Shown here one piece after another: positions 1 to 7,342 of a DNA stretch of 64,000 nt (the stretch's first letter is position 1; each line of letters begins with the position of its first letter). Location: contig NZ_CP059081.1 of the NCBI RefSeq assembly GCF_015602705.1, positions 1,311,702 through 1,375,701 of the forward strand, read 5' to 3'. The notes beneath the pieces are model-generated. The model saw only the letters and a program-made list of their open reading frames with translations, made no database searches and was not told the DNA's origin. The DNA is from Acinetobacter lwoffii. Lineage in GTDB: Bacteria; Pseudomonadota; Gammaproteobacteria; Pseudomonadales; Moraxellaceae. Position numbers and translations under genes: made by a program.

Positions 1-92
1 CAACCTTCCAGATACCACCTAAGAAAAAGACACCTGTTATGCGAAGCTCAATTAATCAAAAAGATATTGAGTTGAGCAATCAGCGCAAATAA
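1..92 (+). CDS. C-terminal end of an upstream phage gene (partial)
   Basis: An open frame runs in from the window edge (codons start at position 3) and ends at a TAA at 90-92. The last residues are basic and polar. It lies directly before a terminator hairpin and the scaffold gene, where portal or minor head genes usually sit, but too little is present to identify the protein. Confidence 0.5.
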   Translation, partial: TFQIPPKKKTPVMRSSINQKDIELSNQRK

Positions 93-108
93 ACCAAATC
101 CAAACCTA

Positions 109-129
109 GACCCAAACGGGTCTTTTTTT
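109..129 (+). terminator. Intrinsic terminator-like hairpin before the scaffold gene
   Basis: The arms GACCC and GGGTC flank an AAAC loop and are followed by seven T. It lies between the partial upstream gene and the scaffold gene, inside what should be one late operon. Confidence 0.7.
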
Positions 130-170
130 ATGCCCGCAGTTTGTGACTGCACAATCGCTCGGAGAGCAGC

Positions 171-890
171 ATGTTTGAATATGAACTCGATAGCCTAGAG
201 GGCTTAGAAGAATCACAGAAAGCTTTTTATGAAGAAAAGGACGGCAAATTCGTCCTGAAAGTAAAAGGCATTCCACAGCCACAAAATGATGACGGCTTAC
301 GCAAAAAGGTTGATGAACTGCTTGCTGAAAAGAAAGCTGAACAGCAAAAGCGCAAAGAAGCTGAAGAACAGGCCCGAAAAGAATCTGAAGAAAATGCTCG
401 TAAAAAAGGCGACATTGACGCTTTGGAAAAGTCATGGGGTGACAAACTTGCAGCACGCGAAACCGAGCTGTTAAACGAAAAACAGGCGCTTGAGGCGCAA
501 GTCTACAAATTAACGGTGGGAAGCAAAGCCACTGAACTGGCAGCAAAACTCGCTGTACCAGGTAGTGACTCAGTTTTACTTCCACATATTAGCAATCGTC
601 TACAGGTTGAAACTGTAGATGGTGAAATCAAAATCCGTGTTCTTGATTTGCAGGGCAAGCCAAGTGCATTGAGCATTGAAGATTTAGAAAAAGAATTTCG
701 TGCGAATGAGGCATTCAAGCCTTTGATTCGTGCGTCAAACGCATCAGGAAGTGGGGCTTCTGGTGGTCAAAGTGGCGGTGCTACTAAAAAACCAAGCGAA
801 ATGAATCAAACAGAGCGTGCTGCATGGCAGAAGGATGATCCAGAAGGATTTGCCCAAGCTGTCGCAAGTGGCGCATTTAACTCAATTTAG
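171..890 (+). CDS. Phage capsid scaffolding protein
   Basis: The 239-residue product is highly charged, with a long predicted coiled coil of Lys, Glu and Ala around residues 45-125 and a Gly/Ser-rich linker near 190-205. Coiled-coil scaffolds of this size usually precede the major capsid gene and guide procapsid assembly. The next gene, only 9 bp downstream, is the major capsid gene, which supports the role. The assignment rests on architecture and position, not on a catalytic motif. Confidence 0.75.
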   Translation: MFEYELDSLEGLEESQKAFYEEKDGKFVLKVKGIPQPQNDDGLRKKVDELLAEKKAEQQKRKEAEEQARKESEENARKKGDIDALEKSWGDKLAARETELLNEKQALEAQVYKLTVGSKATELAAKLAVPGSDSVLLPHISNRLQVETVDGEIKIRVLDLQGKPSALSIEDLEKEFRANEAFKPLIRASNASGSGASGGQSGGATKKPSEMNQTERAAWQKDDPEGFAQAVASGAFNSI

Positions 891-899
891 GAGTAATTT

Positions 900-1919
900 A
901 TGGCTACATTAGCCCAAGTATTTAACCGCGAGCTTTTACTATCTTATATCGCACCAGACCCATTAAAACGCTCACCTTTAGTGCAGTCAGGTGCATTTGC
1001 TAGTGATGCTCGTTTACGTCCATTACTAACAAGTGGCTCTAAAACTTTCGAAGTGCCGTATATCAATGGCATTGATGCAAACCTAGAGCCAAACTACGGC
1101 AACACTATCATCACAGACATTGCAGTTCCGCGAGAAATTGACGCTGGCTCAATGGGTGGTCGTGTTGCTTTCCTGAATGAAGGATTTCAGGAGTCAAACT
1201 TAGGTCGCTATTTATCTCAGGTGAATGCACTTGAAGTTATTGGTGGTTTGATTGATGGCATGTGGCAAGGTGTTGCTGAAAACCGTGCACGCGCAACCGT
1301 GACTGGTCTTCGTAACTATGACTGGGCCAACGGTAAGAAGTTGACTACCGACATTTCAAAAACATCATCTGCTAACGAAGCATCAGGCTTTAGCGTGGAC
1401 GCATTTATTGATGCTGAGGCTACGATGAGTCGCGGTATGCGTGGAAATGGTGTTATTTTCGTGCATCCGCTAATCGCAGCCAAAATGCGTAAACAAAACC
1501 TGATTGAGAAGTTGACTTACAGCTCAAACTTGCCACCAGTTGATGTATATAACGGACGTGCAGTTATTGAAACCGACTTTGGCACCAAAATTGGAACTGG
1601 TGTGAATGCTCAATTCATTTCTATTCTTGCTTCAAATGGTGCGTTCTCATACGACTCTGTACCGGGTGAAGATGATTTAGAAATTGAACGTACCGGCGGA
1701 ACAGGTAATGGTGCTGGTCATCGCATCTTGCGCACTCGTCGCAATGTGCTGATTCACCCGCAAGGCTTTAGCTTTGTTGCTCCAGAAAACACCCTGACTG
1801 GTGGTACGAAGAATGAAGCCTTATCTGCTTCATGGGGCGACCTACAGAAAGCCGAAAACTGGGAAATGGTCAACGGTGCATCAGCAGTTCCATTCCGTTT
1901 CTTAATTACCAACTTGTAA
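900..1919 (+). CDS. Major capsid protein
   Basis: The 339-residue product is rich in beta structure and Gly/Asn and resembles HK97-fold coat proteins of tailed phages. It has no prohead protease next to it and a separate scaffold gene. A strong Shine-Dalgarno (TAGGAG) precedes the ATG. It sits between scaffold and connector genes, the standard place for the coat gene. No clear protease cleavage site was seen. Confidence 0.85.
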   Translation: MATLAQVFNRELLLSYIAPDPLKRSPLVQSGAFASDARLRPLLTSGSKTFEVPYINGIDANLEPNYGNTIITDIAVPREIDAGSMGGRVAFLNEGFQESNLGRYLSQVNALEVIGGLIDGMWQGVAENRARATVTGLRNYDWANGKKLTTDISKTSSANEASGFSVDAFIDAEATMSRGMRGNGVIFVHPLIAAKMRKQNLIEKLTYSSNLPPVDVYNGRAVIETDFGTKIGTGVNAQFISILASNGAFSYDSVPGEDDLEIERTGGTGNGAGHRILRTRRNVLIHPQGFSFVAPENTLTGGTKNEALSASWGDLQKAENWEMVNGASAVPFRFLITNL

Positions 1920-1929
1920 GGAGTAGGAC

Positions 1930-2151
1930 ATGCTTCCTAAAGACTTAGTAAAGCCAGCCATTAACTACACGTATCCATCGGAACGTGCTTACCTGGATGA
2001 AAGTACAAGCACTTTAGCCAACGGCAAAGTGTTTGATGAAACCAAGTCGGGTAAAGACTACGGCATTAAAGACCCAGATGTGACTGAACCACTAACTGGT
2101 ACGAAAAGCGAAACTGGCAATGGTGCTGGAACTGGAACTTCCGAGGGTTAA
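1930..2151 (+). CDS. Small phage protein after the capsid gene
   Basis: This 73-residue protein has a low-complexity Gly/Thr/Ser tail. GGAGTAGGAC precedes the ATG. Its position between capsid and connector genes suggests a role in the capsid or head vertex, such as decoration, but no family was recognised. Confidence 0.65.
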   Translation: MLPKDLVKPAINYTYPSERAYLDESTSTLANGKVFDETKSGKDYGIKDPDVTEPLTGTKSETGNGAGTGTSEG

Positions 2152-2153
2152 CT

Positions 2154-2531
2154 ATGAATTACGTCACTATCGACTCAGTCACTCAAAGCCTTGGCCCAGA
2201 TTGGGCTGGATCGGGTGACGCTAATCTCGCAGTTACTCAAGCGAATGCTTGGCTTCGTGCCAAGCCTTTGCGTCAATTTGAAGCAATCCCAGCAGATGTA
2301 TTACTTGCAGGGGCTTATGCTGCACAGTTGGCCGCTAAAGGTGAGCTATATAAAGACCGTACGGATGGTGTGGTGAAATCCGAACGCGTCAAAGCAGATA
2401 CCGTAGAGGTTCAGACAGAGTACGTGGCAGGTATGGAGCAGGGCAAAAGCTCGACGATGTTATTCATTGAAGACTTGGTTGCTCCCTATATGTCCAAAGG
2501 CTTTGCAATTAATACATTTGTGGTGAAGTAA
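2154..2531 (+). CDS. Phage head-tail connector-like protein (DnaT-like family)
   Basis: The 125-residue, mostly helical product resembles the family often labelled putative DnaT-like ssDNA-binding protein in phage annotations. Its position right after the capsid genes fits a head-tail adaptor better than a replication role. The stop TAA shares a base with the next ATG (TAATG), which suggests translational coupling. Confidence 0.65.
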   Translation: MNYVTIDSVTQSLGPDWAGSGDANLAVTQANAWLRAKPLRQFEAIPADVLLAGAYAAQLAAKGELYKDRTDGVVKSERVKADTVEVQTEYVAGMEQGKSSTMLFIEDLVAPYMSKGFAINTFVVK

Positions 2532-2896
2532 TGAAAGATAAAATCCAAGCCAAGGTTGCACAAGCATTCAGTACAAAATTGGCCGATGCTGTCGACACCT
2601 TCACCTGCACAAAACTGATTTACTCGGGTGAGTTTGATTTTGAAACGCAGACTTATCCCATTGTTGGTGATGAGTCATATTCAGGGCGTGGTGTGCGAGG
2701 GAATTATCTTCGAGACATGGTTAAGCCTATCGACTACCAAACTACTGATGCAAAGGCCATTGTCCTTCAAAATGAGCTTACAGGTATTCCGCAGATAGGT
2801 GATGTCTGGCAGTTTGCCGATGGTGGTTTTGAGGTTAAAAATATTAGCCAAGATCCAACAAACAGCATTTGGACCTGTCAACTTAGAAAGGTGTAG
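2531..2896 (+). CDS. Putative head closure (stopper) protein
   Basis: The 121-residue product is predicted to be beta-rich in its C-terminal half. It starts on the last base of the preceding stop codon. Small beta-barrel stopper proteins occupy this place between the adaptor and the gp10-like gene. The function is inferred from gene order only. Confidence 0.55.
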   Translation: MKDKIQAKVAQAFSTKLADAVDTFTCTKLIYSGEFDFETQTYPIVGDESYSGRGVRGNYLRDMVKPIDYQTTDAKAIVLQNELTGIPQIGDVWQFADGGFEVKNISQDPTNSIWTCQLRKV

Positions 2897-2898
2897 TT

Positions 2899-3072
2899 AT
2901 GGCTTGGGAAGTACACGAAATCCATGATTCAGTTCATGTGATACCTCAAAATGATTTAAAGCCACATGATTTCAATCCCAATTGTGCGTGCGGTGTCTCT
3001 TATGAAGATGGTGTTTATACTCACAATTCATACGATGAGCGCGAATTAACTGAGAATCTGCCGAGGTGCTAA
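2899..3072 (+). CDS. 57-residue Cys/His-containing phage protein
   Basis: A short ORF starts at ATG 2899, two bases after the previous stop, and its TAA ends one base before the next ATG, so it tiles perfectly into the operon. The protein has a CACG motif, several His residues and a terminal Cys, which could bind metal. No family was recognised. The tight spacing on both sides is the main support for it being real. Confidence 0.65.
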   Translation: MAWEVHEIHDSVHVIPQNDLKPHDFNPNCACGVSYEDGVYTHNSYDERELTENLPRC

Positions 3073-3465
3073 ATGGCCTGGAAAAACAAACCGAGTAATT
3101 TTGTGCTTGAGATAGAGAAAATTGGCGATGAGCATTTGCGAAAAGTGAGTGCTGAGATGCTGCAAGGCGTGATTATGGGCAGTCCAGTCATGGACGGTGC
3201 ATTCCGTTCCAATCATAGGGTCACAGTCAACAAAACCACAAATGAGACAGTGCCAAGTAATGGAAATAAGGCACCAAAAGGTACGCTGGATCAAGAAGTG
3301 TTTGCGGAAGGAGCAGATAAAATTTTGCAAGCCAAGCTTGGGGATAGTGTCTATATACAAAACAATCTGCCATACGCCCTAAGGCTTGAGAATGGACATT
3401 CACAGCAAGCATCACTTGGAATTTACTCACTCACATTCCTTTCAGTAGCGAGTAAATACAAATGA
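3073..3465 (+). CDS. HK97 gp10-like neck/tail completion protein
   Basis: The 130-residue product resembles gp10-like head-tail joining proteins. It has an amphipathic N-terminal helix, a central RSNHRV stretch and a C-terminal segment with NNLPYALRLENGHS, which recalls the conserved PYA..LE-G motif of that family. Its end overlaps the next start (ATGATGA). Order between stopper and tail terminator agrees. Confidence 0.7.
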   Translation: MAWKNKPSNFVLEIEKIGDEHLRKVSAEMLQGVIMGSPVMDGAFRSNHRVTVNKTTNETVPSNGNKAPKGTLDQEVFAEGADKILQAKLGDSVYIQNNLPYALRLENGHSQQASLGIYSLTFLSVASKYK

Positions 3466-3872
3466 TGACACTCACTCAGGCTGAAACTGAAATTTATAAA
3501 AAAATAGGTCAATTCACTGGTGTAGAGAAGGCTAATCTCCGTATTGAAAGCCAACCACTAGGCAGAGGGCAGCACTTTAAAGCGCCAACAAATAAAGCGT
3601 GGTGTAAAGTTTTTATACAGTACGCTGACAGTCAAGTGGCATCCATTGGTGATGGCCCATGTATCCGTGATTACGGCATTATTTCAATTCAGTGCTTCAC
3701 GCCAAAGAATAGCGGAACACTTGCTATGACTGAATTGTGTGATAAGTGGCGTGCATTACTGCAATCATTCGGTGTATCTCATCTTGAAGTCTATAAGGTT
3801 CATGCACCGCAAAGCATGGATGACCAAGATTTTTACGCAAAAATAATTAGAGCTGAGTTCCGAGTGAACTAG
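3462..3872 (+). CDS. Tail terminator protein (DUF4128-like)
   Basis: The 136-residue product begins with a helix and continues in alternating beta strands, like the lambda gpU-type terminators that cap the tail tube. It overlaps the preceding gene by 4 bases. It is the last gene before the first non-structural insertion. The family call is from resemblance and position. Confidence 0.65.
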   Translation: MMTLTQAETEIYKKIGQFTGVEKANLRIESQPLGRGQHFKAPTNKAWCKVFIQYADSQVASIGDGPCIRDYGIISIQCFTPKNSGTLAMTELCDKWRALLQSFGVSHLEVYKVHAPQSMDDQDFYAKIIRAEFRVN

Positions 3873-3888
3873 CTTAAACACTTAATTA

Positions 3889-3914
3889 AACCGTCCTTAT
3901 TGGGCGGTTTTTTT
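3889..3914 (+). terminator. Intrinsic terminator after the tail terminator gene
   Basis: The arms AACCGTCC and GGGCGGTT form an 8-bp stem with one GU pair, followed by seven T. It separates the head genes from the C4-like RNA and antirepressor cassette. Confidence 0.75.
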
Positions 3915-3930
3915 ATGCCTGAAATATGGC

Positions 3931-4001
3931 AACCCACTGGCTAGGCTGATCCCCGAAAAGCACGTTTCCATGTTCAACGTGCCTGCCAGTTTCTTTTTTT
4001 T
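3931..4001 (+). ncRNA. C4-like structured antisense RNA upstream of the antirepressor
   Basis: ACTGGC (3936-3941) pairs with GCCAGT (3985-3990) as an outer stem enclosing a perfect 7-bp hairpin, GCACGTT (3960-3966) with AACGTGC (3976-3982). A T-rich tract (3991-4001) follows as in a terminated small RNA. An unpaired CTGATC (3946-3951) is complementary to GATCAG (4008-4013), which abuts the Shine-Dalgarno of the antirepressor gene. In P1 and P7 the C4 RNA lies just upstream of ant and blocks its translation by such pairing. The layout here is the same, but a covariance-model match was not run, and GATCAG/CTGATC is short. Confidence 0.6.
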
Positions 4002-4022
4002 GAGCATGATCAGGAGAATGCT

Positions 4023-4565
4023 ATGAAGATGGTAGCGCAACCACAGACTATATTTTTTCATAACGCCAATTTATCTATTGTTGAGCACAATGGGCAACCT
4101 TATGTTCCAATGCGTCCAGTTGTTGAGGGCATGGGTTTAGCATGGCAGGCACAGTTTGATAAGTTAAAACAGCGCTTTGGTTCAGTTATCATGGAAATCA
4201 TGACAACCGGTAAAGATGGCAAGCAGTATCAAATGTTGTGCTTGCCTCTTAAAAAGCTTTTTGGCTGGTTGATGACTATCAGTCCAAACAAAGTAAAACC
4301 AGAACTTCGAGATACCGTCATCAAATACCAAGAAGAATGTGATGATGTGCTATGGAATCACTGGACAGGCAAATTAAATGCTAGACACAAGGCTTTTGAT
4401 GAGCTGAATGCAATTGATATGGATGACAAGATATCAAAAGCAAAAGGAACTCTTTTTAGCCTTGGTATGCACCAGCGTAAACGCGAAAAGAAAATCAACA
4501 AGCAGAAGCGTCAAGACTGGATTGATAAAAATACCCTATTGCTTAATTTTGGTGCTGACCTATGA
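4023..4565 (+). CDS. Phage antirepressor with P22 AR N-terminal domain
   Basis: The 180-residue protein has the N-terminal pattern of P22-type antirepressors. Key parts are V.MRPVVEGMGLAW near residues 27-41, LPLKKLFGWLMTISP near 75-91 and an ELRD..I.YQ.EC.D.LW helix near 96-113. The C-terminus is short and basic with no second domain seen. Antirepressors inactivate prophage repressors and promote lytic growth. AGGAG lies 6 bases before the ATG and would be masked by pairing with the C4-like RNA. The stop overlaps the next ATG. Confidence 0.82.
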   Translation: MKMVAQPQTIFFHNANLSIVEHNGQPYVPMRPVVEGMGLAWQAQFDKLKQRFGSVIMEIMTTGKDGKQYQMLCLPLKKLFGWLMTISPNKVKPELRDTVIKYQEECDDVLWNHWTGKLNARHKAFDELNAIDMDDKISKAKGTLFSLGMHQRKREKKINKQKRQDWIDKNTLLLNFGADL

Positions 4566-4879
4566 GCGATGATTTAGATGAATACATCGAAATGCGCCAA
4601 GAGCTTGAGGTAATGACGCATGCAGAGCTTGTTGAAGAAGTCATCAATCGAATGAAATTCCAACAGCAAATTGTTATTGATAACTGGAATGAAAATAAAG
4701 AGCTTCGGAAAGAAGTTCAGGATAGTCGTAGATTTCTCGAATCCACTTCTGAAAATTTCAAAAAATGGAATGAAGACCTAGATGAGATTGTGGCAAAAGG
4801 GCTGTACTGGAAAAGATCCTTTTATGTCCTTTTGGTGCTCATGATCATTATTCTTATTTATTCATTTACACAGACATAA
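4562..4879 (+). CDS. Coiled-coil protein with C-terminal membrane anchor
   Basis: The 105-residue protein is acidic and helical over its first 80 residues and has one hydrophobic segment near 84-102, so it is likely a tail-anchored inner membrane protein with a cytoplasmic coiled coil. It is translationally coupled to the antirepressor by an ATGA overlap. It is probably an accessory protein of the lysogen. No family was recognised. Confidence 0.7.
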   Translation: MSDDLDEYIEMRQELEVMTHAELVEEVINRMKFQQQIVIDNWNENKELRKEVQDSRRFLESTSENFKKWNEDLDEIVAKGLYWKRSFYVLLVLMIIILIYSFTQT

Positions 4880-4880
4880 G

Positions 4881-4933
4881 CCCCGCCAAGTGCGGGGTTA
4901 ATTATTTCAATGCCACCGAAAGGTGGTTTTTTT
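4881..4933 (+). terminator. Two consecutive hairpins before the major tail gene
   Basis: The first hairpin is CCCCGC/GCGGGG (4881-4897). The second is CCACC-GAAA-GGTGG (4913-4926) followed by seven T. The second has the standard form of an intrinsic terminator. Confidence 0.75.
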
Positions 4934-4957
4934 ATGCCTAAAATTAAGGAGCACACT

Positions 4958-5896
4958 ATGTCATCCAAAGGCACTGATGTAGTTATCTACATTGCAAAAG
5001 AAGAGTCACCTAATGTTTTGCCTGCAGTGCCTGTCTGGCATACGTTGCGTCGAAACTCTGACTCATTAAAGAAAACCGTTTCGCTTACCGAATCTGATGA
5101 AATTGTAGATTCTCGTTTTGATCAAGGTTCAGTAGCAACTTCTGGTGAAGCGACTGGCACCATTGAGTATGAACTATCGGCTTTAAGCCAAGATATTCTG
5201 CTTGAAGGTGCAGCCGGTAATATATTTGTAGAAGATGGTGTAACAGGTGTTGCTACTCTTGAAATCGGCGGCCCTGAACTAGACACCTTTACCATTGTAA
5301 AGCATGATAAAAAATTAAACTTTATTCAGGTGTTCTCAGGTGCTCGTATCGGTGAATTAACCATTCAAGGCGACACCGAAGGCAAAATCACAGGCTCTGC
5401 AACAATTAGCGCTACAGGCTATGCAAACCCAGCAGCAAGCCCTGTAACTGCACCACTTGCTGCACCTGATACGCCATTTATGTCATCCATTAACGTGAAT
5501 ACATTCAAAATTAATGGTGTGAGCACGGTAGGTACTGCATGTGCTGAATCCTTCAGTATTACGATTAACAACAACCTGACAGCTCGGCCATGTTTAGGTA
5601 ATCAGAGCATCATTCCAAACCGCTATACCGAAGGCAAAGTGAATATTGGTCTGAGTGCAACAGTGGTCTTAACCGAGCAATCTAAAGCCTGGATTCCATA
5701 CGTTGAATCACGTGAAACCATGACTGCGGAAATTGGCATTGAAGACACTCAAGGCAATGCTTACGGGTTCCATTTCCCTAAACTGGAACTCGATAATGAT
5801 GGCATGTCAGATACCAATGCGACCGATGACCACACGCTGGCTTTAGAGTTTAAGCAGGTCAAAGTGGCACCAACCATCACACGTTCAGTTGCATAA
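4958..5896 (+). CDS. Major tail tube protein
   Basis: The 312-residue product is beta-rich with many Gly, Thr and Ser residues and resembles siphophage tail tube proteins. AAGGAG lies 7 bases before ATG 4958, so this start is preferred to the upstream in-frame ATGs at 4910 and 4934, which overlap the terminator hairpin or its T-tract. It precedes the G/GT chaperone genes, as in lambda. Confidence 0.8.
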   Translation: MSSKGTDVVIYIAKEESPNVLPAVPVWHTLRRNSDSLKKTVSLTESDEIVDSRFDQGSVATSGEATGTIEYELSALSQDILLEGAAGNIFVEDGVTGVATLEIGGPELDTFTIVKHDKKLNFIQVFSGARIGELTIQGDTEGKITGSATISATGYANPAASPVTAPLAAPDTPFMSSINVNTFKINGVSTVGTACAESFSITINNNLTARPCLGNQSIIPNRYTEGKVNIGLSATVVLTEQSKAWIPYVESRETMTAEIGIEDTQGNAYGFHFPKLELDNDGMSDTNATDDHTLALEFKQVKVAPTITRSVA

Positions 5897-5900
5897 CATT

Positions 5901-5920
5901 GGCCCCGAAAGGGGCTTTAT
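5901..5920 (+). terminator. Hairpin between the major tail gene and the tail chaperone gene
   Basis: GGCCCC and GGGGCT pair around a GAAA loop and are followed by TTATTATT. The T-tract is weak, so it may act as a processing or stabilising stem rather than a strong terminator. Confidence 0.5.
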
Positions 5921-5936
5921 TATTGGAAAAGAAAAA

Positions 5937-6446
5937 ATGCAAATTACTATTTCAAAAGATTCATTAAGTACTGAAAAACATCCATCAGAATGGGTTACCC
6001 ATCCAGATGGCGGCGATTACCTTATAGCGGGAATTAATCGCCCATCATTCCAGTACATGCAGGACAGCCACCAACAAAAAGAACGCATGGTGCGCGAAAG
6101 TGGTGCCCTAATTACCGATGACTTTGTGGAGCAATCTAACCGCGTATTCAGTGGCATTGTTGGCAAGTATTTAGTTTTAGGTTGGCGTGATATTCCTGCA
6201 AAAATCGAATATTCAGCACAAATGGCTCATGATCTACTTGCTTATGGGAAATCGCCTGAAGATGATGAATATGGCATGAAATTAGGCCTTTGGGTAATCA
6301 CTCAAGCGCAGCGAATTCAGATTGAAGCGGATCGCAAAAAGTCTGAAATACTGGGAAAGTCATTGAACTCTACAGATGGGCAGAAGAATCAGGACGTCTT
6401 ACCGACCACCAAAAAGCGATCTACAAAAAGCTCGGAAAAGAAATAA
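5937..6446 (+). CDS. Tail assembly chaperone, G-like product (unshifted frame)
   Basis: The start at ATG 5937 gives 169 residues. An upstream in-frame ATG at 5889 would place the 5901-5920 hairpin inside the coding region and is less likely. The protein is mostly helical, and its last 28 residues after the slippery site are Lys/Ser/Thr-rich and look like a dispensable tail. In lambda, gpG and the frameshifted gpGT bind the tape measure protein during tail assembly. Position between tail tube and tape measure genes supports this. Confidence 0.82.
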   Translation: MQITISKDSLSTEKHPSEWVTHPDGGDYLIAGINRPSFQYMQDSHQQKERMVRESGALITDDFVEQSNRVFSGIVGKYLVLGWRDIPAKIEYSAQMAHDLLAYGKSPEDDEYGMKLGLWVITQAQRIQIEADRKKSEILGKSLNSTDGQKNQDVLPTTKKRSTKSSEKK

Positions 6447-6688
6447 GTGAGCCACCAGAATACAATTACACCGCTAACTCTGTATTAAAAGCATTTAATA
6501 TGATTGCCAGAGCGCGTGATATTCATCACAGTGGTGTGCCAATAGCCTTAAGCTCAAAGGATATGGCGGCATTTCTGGAAGTGCACGAGGCACCATGTGA
6601 GCTTTATATTCTTACTGAGTGCATAACTGCTCTGGATAACTTATTTCTAGACAAGGCTTATAAGAAGATAAGTAAGAAATCAGGTTAG
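5937..6688 (+). CDS. Tail assembly chaperone fusion, GT-like product (-1 frameshift)
   Basis: The second frame is open from 6347 to the stop at 6688 and joins the first by a -1 shift at GGGAAAG (6353-6359), giving about 250 residues. The joined part reads as a typical helical T domain, starting ELYRWAEESGRLT. It has no convincing start of its own: the first ATG in this frame is at 6500, deep inside the domain and without a good Shine-Dalgarno. Coding joins 5937..6359 and 6359..6688. Confidence 0.82.
6353..6359 (+). promoter_or_regulatory. Programmed -1 ribosomal frameshift heptamer
   Basis: The heptamer G GGA AAG is in the correct phase, with zero-frame codons CTG GGA AAG, and is identical to the lambda G-T slippery sequence. 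Slippage leads into a frame open to 6688. A competing A-rich site at 6335-6341 is excluded because its shifted frame meets TGA at 6344. Confidence 0.85.
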
Positions 6689-6700
6689 CTTGGTTTCTTG

Positions 6701-6886
6701 CTTCTCATATATGAGAAGTACTCTGCAAATTTGCAGAGGCGATGTGAGAATTTGCATATCATGATGCCGGAAAATCAGCATCATATTCCAAAGCCTCAAA
6801 TTGAGGCTCTGAAGGTAAGGCTCAGATGTGAGCATTGACACTCAATTTGAGGGTCAATGGTAACGGCACTCAATTTGAGGGTCGTT
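6701..6886. repeat. Array of seven inverted repeats
   Basis: Seven inverted repeats lie in 186 bp: CTTCTCATATATGAGAAG (6701-6718), CTCTGCAAATTTGCAGAG (6721-6738), ATGATGC/GCATCAT (6761-6784), AGCCTCAA/TTGAGGCT (6792-6808), GCTCA/TGAGC (6820-6833), CATTGAC/GTCAATG around CTCAATTTGAG (6833-6859), and AACG/CGTT around the same core (6862-6886). The last two share CACTCAATTTGAGGGTC. No ORF covers the region. None has a proper T-tract, so they are not ordinary terminators. Confidence 0.85.
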
Positions 6887-6889
6887 GAA

Positions 6890-7228
6890 TTAATAATCTC
6901 GTCCATCCAAGTAATTCAACCTATCTGTAGCTTCACTCTGGAAAGACTCTAAATACTCGACACTTTTTTCAAGTTCTTCAACTCGCGTATCCAATTCTTT
7001 AAGCCTTAATAATTCATTTAATACTGACTTAGCCCAAGCCTCAAGTTTATCGGGATTAGTAATATTTTTTGGGTTGGTTGGCTCAGGGAGGCTATCGAGT
7101 TCAAATGTTCTCTCTAGTCGCAATTGAGCTTCAGCATTAATAGATCTGCTGTTTCGCTTGGCAGCATCAACTATCTGCTGTTTTAACTCAGATGGTATGC
7201 GTAAGTTAAATTGAACATCTTCAGACAT
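6890..7228 (-). CDS. Arc-family ribbon-helix-helix repressor with coiled-coil tail
   Basis: Residues 4-45 match the Arc/MetJ ribbon-helix-helix fold. The strand QFNLRIPSEL is followed by a helix and RSINAEAQLRLE, close to P22 Arc. The remaining 112-residue protein has a predicted coiled coil near 65-105 that may set the oligomer state. It is divergent from a second RHH gene across a 114-bp region with repeated operators, so it probably controls both genes. In P22, Arc and Mnt control the antirepressor gene. Confidence 0.82.
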   Translation of the reverse strand: MSEDVQFNLRIPSELKQQIVDAAKRNSRSINAEAQLRLERTFELDSLPEPTNPKNITNPDKLEAWAKSVLNELLRLKELDTRVEELEKSVEYLESFQSEATDRLNYLDGRDY

Positions 7229-7249
7229 TTTCTAGTCCTAATATTTTGA

Positions 7250-7324
7250 TAGCAATTGTTAGCAAAATATGTTGACACAAGTTTGAATTGTTTGCTATGT
7301 TAGCAATTGTTAGCTAGTGCTAAC
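7250..7324 (+). promoter_or_regulatory. Divergent operator/promoter between two RHH genes
   Basis: The 14-mer TAGCAATTGTTAGC occurs twice, at 7250-7263 and 7301-7314, 51 bp apart. The second copy continues into TAGTGCTAAC, so that GTTAGC/GCTAAC (7309-7324) is also an inverted repeat. A good promoter lies between: TTGACA (7272-7277), an 18-bp spacer, and TATGTT (7296-7301) with an upstream TG. The second operator overlaps the -10 region, so binding there should repress the plus-strand gene. Confidence 0.7.
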
Positions 7325-7342
7325 ATTGAAATGGAGGCAAAA

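Noticed and set aside
6335..6341. CAAAAAG as a frameshift site in the tail chaperone gene
   Set aside because: A -1 shift here meets TGA at 6344, so it cannot make the GT fusion. GGGAAAG at 6353 can.
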